64,000 nucleotides of DNA from JAVJST01 sp965229715 (GTDB lineage Bacteria; Pseudomonadota; Alphaproteobacteria; Rhodospirillales; Casp-alpha2). The notes beneath the pieces are model-generated. The model worked only from the letters and a program-made list of their open reading frames with translations. It did not search any database and had not been told where the DNA came from. Every line of letters starts with the position of its first letter. The first letter of the stretch is position 1. Location: positions 1,798,001 through 1,862,000 of the forward strand of contig CBDDJL010000002.1 of NCBI GenBank assembly GCA_965229715.1, written 5' to 3'. The position numbers were made by a program, and so were the translations under genes. Positions 61,836 through 64,000 of this stretch are shown piece after piece.

Positions 61836-61850
61836 TTCCGCAAAGCGGAA
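61836..61850 (+). terminator. Small hairpin after second DUF4402 gene
   Basis: TTCCGC (61836-61841) and GCGGAA (61845-61850) form a 6-bp stem with a 3-nt loop, followed by an AT-rich run (TTTAATTTTCC). It may cause partial termination before the chaperone gene. Confidence 0.45.
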
Positions 61851-61936
61851 CAAACTCCTTTAATTTTCCATAGTTTTCAGTTTAATAGCTGGTAAAAGCG
61901 ATAATCGGGAAGAGCAGGGCGGAGCATCGAATCGAT

Positions 61937-62821
61937 ATGAACGGCTTTGGACTGAGGGCGGATATCCTCCGCCGGCTTGCTGTGCTGCCGCTTGTCGTTG
62001 GCCTGCTGCTGACCGCTGATCTCTCCGGTGCATGGGCACAGGGGGCCGGCGACCTCGTCGTCACGCCGACCCGCGTCGTGCTTGAAGGCCGCGAACGCGC
62101 TGCGCAGGTCAAGCTCGCCAACCGGGGATCCGCCGCGGCGACGTTCCGCATCTCGCTGATCGCCATGCACATGGACGACAACGGCCAGGTGACTGAGATC
62201 GAGCCCGGTGAGCATGGCGTACAAGTCGCCGGCGATATGATCCGCTATGCGCCGCGCCAGATCACCATCGCGCCGGGCGCGACCCAGGTGGTGCGGCTTT
62301 CTGTCCGCAAACCGTCCGATCTCGCCGACGGTGAGTACAGGTCCCACATGTTCTTCCGCGCCGTACCGGACGAGAGCGCAGGCCGTAGCGTCGCCGATGA
62401 CGATAACCTGCAGGACAACGAGCTTCGCATTCAGTTGATCCCGATCTACGGCATCACCATTCCGGTCATTGTGCGTCACGGCGATCTTGCGGCGACCGCC
62501 GGTGTGCAGGACGTTGCCGTTCTCCCCGAGGACGACGACGGACCGGCACGCGTTGTCGCCAATCTGACCCGAGAGGGCACCCAGTCCGTGTTTGGTGATC
62601 TGATCGCGACCTACACGCCGGCATCGGGCGGTTCGCCGACGGTCGTCGCGCAGATCACGCGCGTAGCGGTCTACACGCCGAACGACAGCCGCCGTGTCGT
62701 CATGCCCCTGCGTCTGCCCGACGGCGTGACCATGGGGCAGGGGACGCTCGACGTCACCTACCGCGCCGTGGCCGAGGACGGCGGCGGCACCCTGGCTTCG
62801 ACGTCGATCGCGCTGAACTAG
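61937..62821 (+). CDS. PapD-like periplasmic chaperone
   Basis: A 294-residue exported protein: signal peptide (about 12-34, ...SGAWA), then a PapD N-domain (about 38-140) with LVVTPTRVVLEGRERAAQVKLANRG, IRYAPRQITIAPGATQVVRLSVRKP and DGEYRSHMFFRAVP, where the basic residue and G1-strand pattern of fimbrial chaperones is seen. A second Ig-like part (about 160-285) follows. It would cap subunits and hand them to the usher-like protein. The length is greater than FimC (about 230). Confidence 0.83.
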   Translation: MNGFGLRADILRRLAVLPLVVGLLLTADLSGAWAQGAGDLVVTPTRVVLEGRERAAQVKLANRGSAAATFRISLIAMHMDDNGQVTEIEPGEHGVQVAGDMIRYAPRQITIAPGATQVVRLSVRKPSDLADGEYRSHMFFRAVPDESAGRSVADDDNLQDNELRIQLIPIYGITIPVIVRHGDLAATAGVQDVAVLPEDDDGPARVVANLTREGTQSVFGDLIATYTPASGGSPTVVAQITRVAVYTPNDSRRVVMPLRLPDGVTMGQGTLDVTYRAVAEDGGGTLASTSIALN

Positions 62822-62860
62822 ACGCGTTCTCAATCTTCACTGCCTTTCATGCTAGTCCAA

Positions 62861-62897
62861 CCGACGGCTCGTCGGGTCGCTCAGGTTATCCTGAGCG
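62861..62897. terminator. Two back-to-back hairpins between convergent genes
   Basis: CCGACG-GCT-CGTCGG (62861-62875) is followed at once by CGCTCAGG-TTAT-CCTGAGCG (62878-62897), an 8-bp stem. They lie between the chaperone gene and the end of the small convergent ORF at 62881, consistent with bidirectional termination. Confidence 0.6.
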
Positions 62898-63117
62898 TGT
62901 AGGATGTCCGCCCGGTGCAGTCGGAGGCCGGGTTCACCGGCAGCGTTTTTAGGAGCGTGGGTGCCCTGGCGGCTCCGGGGAGGGCGTCGTAGGTGTTCTC
63001 CGGGAGAAGGCGGACCGAGGGCGGGGTATAGCCCGAGGCCTCGGCTCCGCGCTCCCAAAGTCCCACCGGGGCCATTACCTCCCGATGGGCAAAACTGATG
63101 TCGCGCCGGTCGCTCAC
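62881..63117 (-). CDS. Small hypothetical protein, last of three overlapping ORFs
   Basis: A 78-residue ORF starting with GTG that overlaps the stop of the preceding ORF (GTGA at 63114-63117). It has a basic/polar N-terminus (SDRRDISFAHREV) and Pro-rich middle, no membrane segment and no motif recognised. The coupling to the preceding ORF is the main support that it is real. Confidence 0.4.
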   Translation of the reverse strand: MSDRRDISFAHREVMAPVGLWERGAEASGYTPPSVRLLPENTYDALPGAARAPTLLKTLPVNPASDCTGRTSYTLRIT

Positions 63118-63452
63118 GATAGCACTCCCGGCGTCTTTCGGGCCCGTAGATCGAACAGGCTGATCCCGAGGTTGCGCGCCTCGGCACGGACCTGTTTGAC
63201 GACGTAGGTGACTTGCGCCTTGGAGAGTTGGAGGGCAGTACTCGAACCGGCAACCAACTGGTCGATGACGTGCCGGTCGCGTCGGTTCCTGATCCGGCGA
63301 GTAAGGCGCTTACGATGCTGGGTGATCGCCAGCTTGACCGTCAGCGGATCGGCGCGGAGCTCGTAGGCAACCTCATCGATCTGCTCGGCGCGATGCTGGG
63401 TGCGAGCCGCGCCATGCTGTTCTGGCGCGGCCCACAATCGCCGCCGGAGCAT
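63114..63452 (-). CDS. Small basic hypothetical protein (DNA-binding-like helices?)
   Basis: An ORF of 112 residues from ATG 63452, Arg/Lys-rich, with predicted helices (AEQIDEVAYELRADPLTVKLAI, RLTRRIRNRRDRHVIDQL, ALQLSKAQVTYVVKQVRAEARNLG). It overlaps the upstream ORF by about 80 bp in another frame. Either the two are separate overlapping genes or one gene split by a +1 frameshift; this cannot be decided here. No family recognised. Confidence 0.4.
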   Translation of the reverse strand: MLRRRLWAAPEQHGAARTQHRAEQIDEVAYELRADPLTVKLAITQHRKRLTRRIRNRRDRHVIDQLVAGSSTALQLSKAQVTYVVKQVRAEARNLGISLFDLRARKTPGVLS

Positions 63453-63675
63453 CCGATGGGCGGAACCGCCCGAGGGTGTCGAACTCGCGTTTCCGGCGCT
63501 GCTGCCGGTCCTCGATCTGGGCTTGTAACCCGTCGAGATCGAGGGTGCGTTTCGCGCGTTGAGCCTGCTGGATGGCCTTGCCGAGAAGATCGACAACGAG
63601 GTCGCCGTGGCGATCGAGGAGTTCGATCTGCTCGGCTGGGAGGTCCAGCGTGACGGGAACGACGACCTTAGGCAT
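63373..63675 (-). CDS. Small helical hypothetical protein, first of three overlapping ORFs
   Basis: A 100-residue ORF with ATG at 63675. Residues 1-60 look coding: MPKVVVPVTLDLPAEQIELL, then a long charged helix (DLVVDLLGKAIQQAQRAKRTLDL, QAQIEDRQQRRKREFDTLGRF) with possible coiled coil. The last 20 residues (RGSHPASRRADR) may be out-of-frame tail if a frameshift joins it to the next ORF. No recognised family. Confidence 0.4.
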   Translation of the reverse strand: MPKVVVPVTLDLPAEQIELLDRHGDLVVDLLGKAIQQAQRAKRTLDLDGLQAQIEDRQQRRKREFDTLGRFRPSDAPAAIVGRARTAWRGSHPASRRADR

Positions 63676-63792
63676 GGCCGCCAGCCCGGTCCGAATACGG
63701 GGCCTAGTTCGGGGCCTAGTTCACGGTAGCTCGCGGGGTGGCGGGAGTGCTCGGATCGAACAGAGGTCGAACAAAGCAACCTCTTAAACGCG

Positions 63793-63808
63793 CATAATAT
63801 ATATTATG
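63793..63808. promoter_or_regulatory. 16-bp AT palindrome in a divergent gap
   Basis: CATAATATATATTATG is a perfect palindrome, standing out against the GC-rich surroundings. It lies about 118 bp before the leftward small ORFs and 100 bp before the rightward truncated gene. It may be an operator or contain overlapping -10 elements for both directions. Confidence 0.55.
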
Positions 63809-63907
63809 GCAAATTCAAATACCGCCGCCGGATCAACGATTTAATCCGCAAGGCTATGATGTGGCTCACAGTTTGGCGGTTCGCTTCCGGCCTATACTGG
63901 TCGGTTC

Positions 63908-64000
63908 ATGACCCTCTTCGCGTACGCACAACGGTTACCCCCTGAGACCATGCGCCACTATGCGCAAGACCTACGCACCCTGGCCGCGTCAATCGATGCG
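63908..64000 (+). CDS. N-terminus of an unidentified gene cut by the window end
   Basis: An open frame from ATG 63908 runs to the window end (31 residues, MTLFAYAQRLPPETMRHYAQ...). The pattern LPPETMRHYAQDLRTL is faintly like the N-terminal SAM-like region of tyrosine recombinases, but too little is visible to claim it. It is divergent from the three small ORFs. Confidence 0.3.
   Translation, partial: MTLFAYAQRLPPETMRHYAQDLRTLAASIDA

Overview
The window reads as a chromosomal segment of a GC-rich Gram-negative alphaproteobacterium, most likely a Rhodospirillales-type organism. This is inferred from the complete hopanoid (hpn) locus, the NAD-linked FdsA-type formate dehydrogenase, the sigma-32 gene, DUF4402/chaperone surface genes and the overall codon style. 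No rRNA, tRNA, CRISPR array or complete insertion sequence was seen.

Layout. 1-2 kb: the end of a PAS-type protein, then an amidoligase / C26 amidotransferase pair. 2-7 kb: a large multi-PAS hybrid histidine kinase and a secreted alpha/beta hydrolase. 7-14.8 kb: pabB-pabC (p-aminobenzoate), a thioesterase, kbl-tdh (threonine to glycine plus acetyl-CoA) set among REP-like palindromes, a GFA-type zinc protein, an amidase and a DMT exporter. 15-32 kb: an oxalate/formate C1 block. It holds an NAD-dependent formate dehydrogenase (FdsA plus a fused FdsG-FdsB), a GntR/FCD regulator, a tripartite tricarboxylate-type transporter (tctCBA), oxalyl-CoA decarboxylase, formyl-CoA:oxalate CoA-transferase, a 10-formyl-THF-hydrolase-like enzyme, formate-THF ligase, a tandem universal stress protein and a quinone oxidoreductase. 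The palindrome TGGTATACCA, exact or with one mismatch, lies before gntR, before tctC and before oxc, so the block looks like one regulon. The proposed flow is: oxalate imported by Tct, activated by Frc, decarboxylated by Oxc, and the formate then either oxidised to CO2 with NADH formation or loaded onto THF.

32-54 kb: a D-amino-acid-dehydrogenase-like oxidoreductase and a Tat-exported PotD-like binding protein, then the hopanoid locus: hpnM, hpnC, hpnB, hpnD, hpnE, shc (hpnF), hpnG, convergent hpnH-ispH, and hpnA. A nucleotidyltransferase / PhyH dioxygenase / CDP-alcohol phosphotransferase cassette follows, then hpnN, hpnL, two more MlaC/HpnM-type proteins and an MlaA homologue. This couples hopanoid synthesis to lipid trafficking across the envelope. 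54-56.4 kb: rpoH, preceded by a short leader ORF, and mazG. 56.4-62.8 kb: a surface-structure locus with a giant usher-like outer-membrane protein, three DUF4402-type beta-sandwich subunits and a PapD-like chaperone, which resembles a non-canonical chaperone-usher system. 62.8-64 kb: three small overlapping unknown ORFs, a 16-bp AT palindrome and the start of a truncated gene, possibly the edge of an accessory or mobile region.
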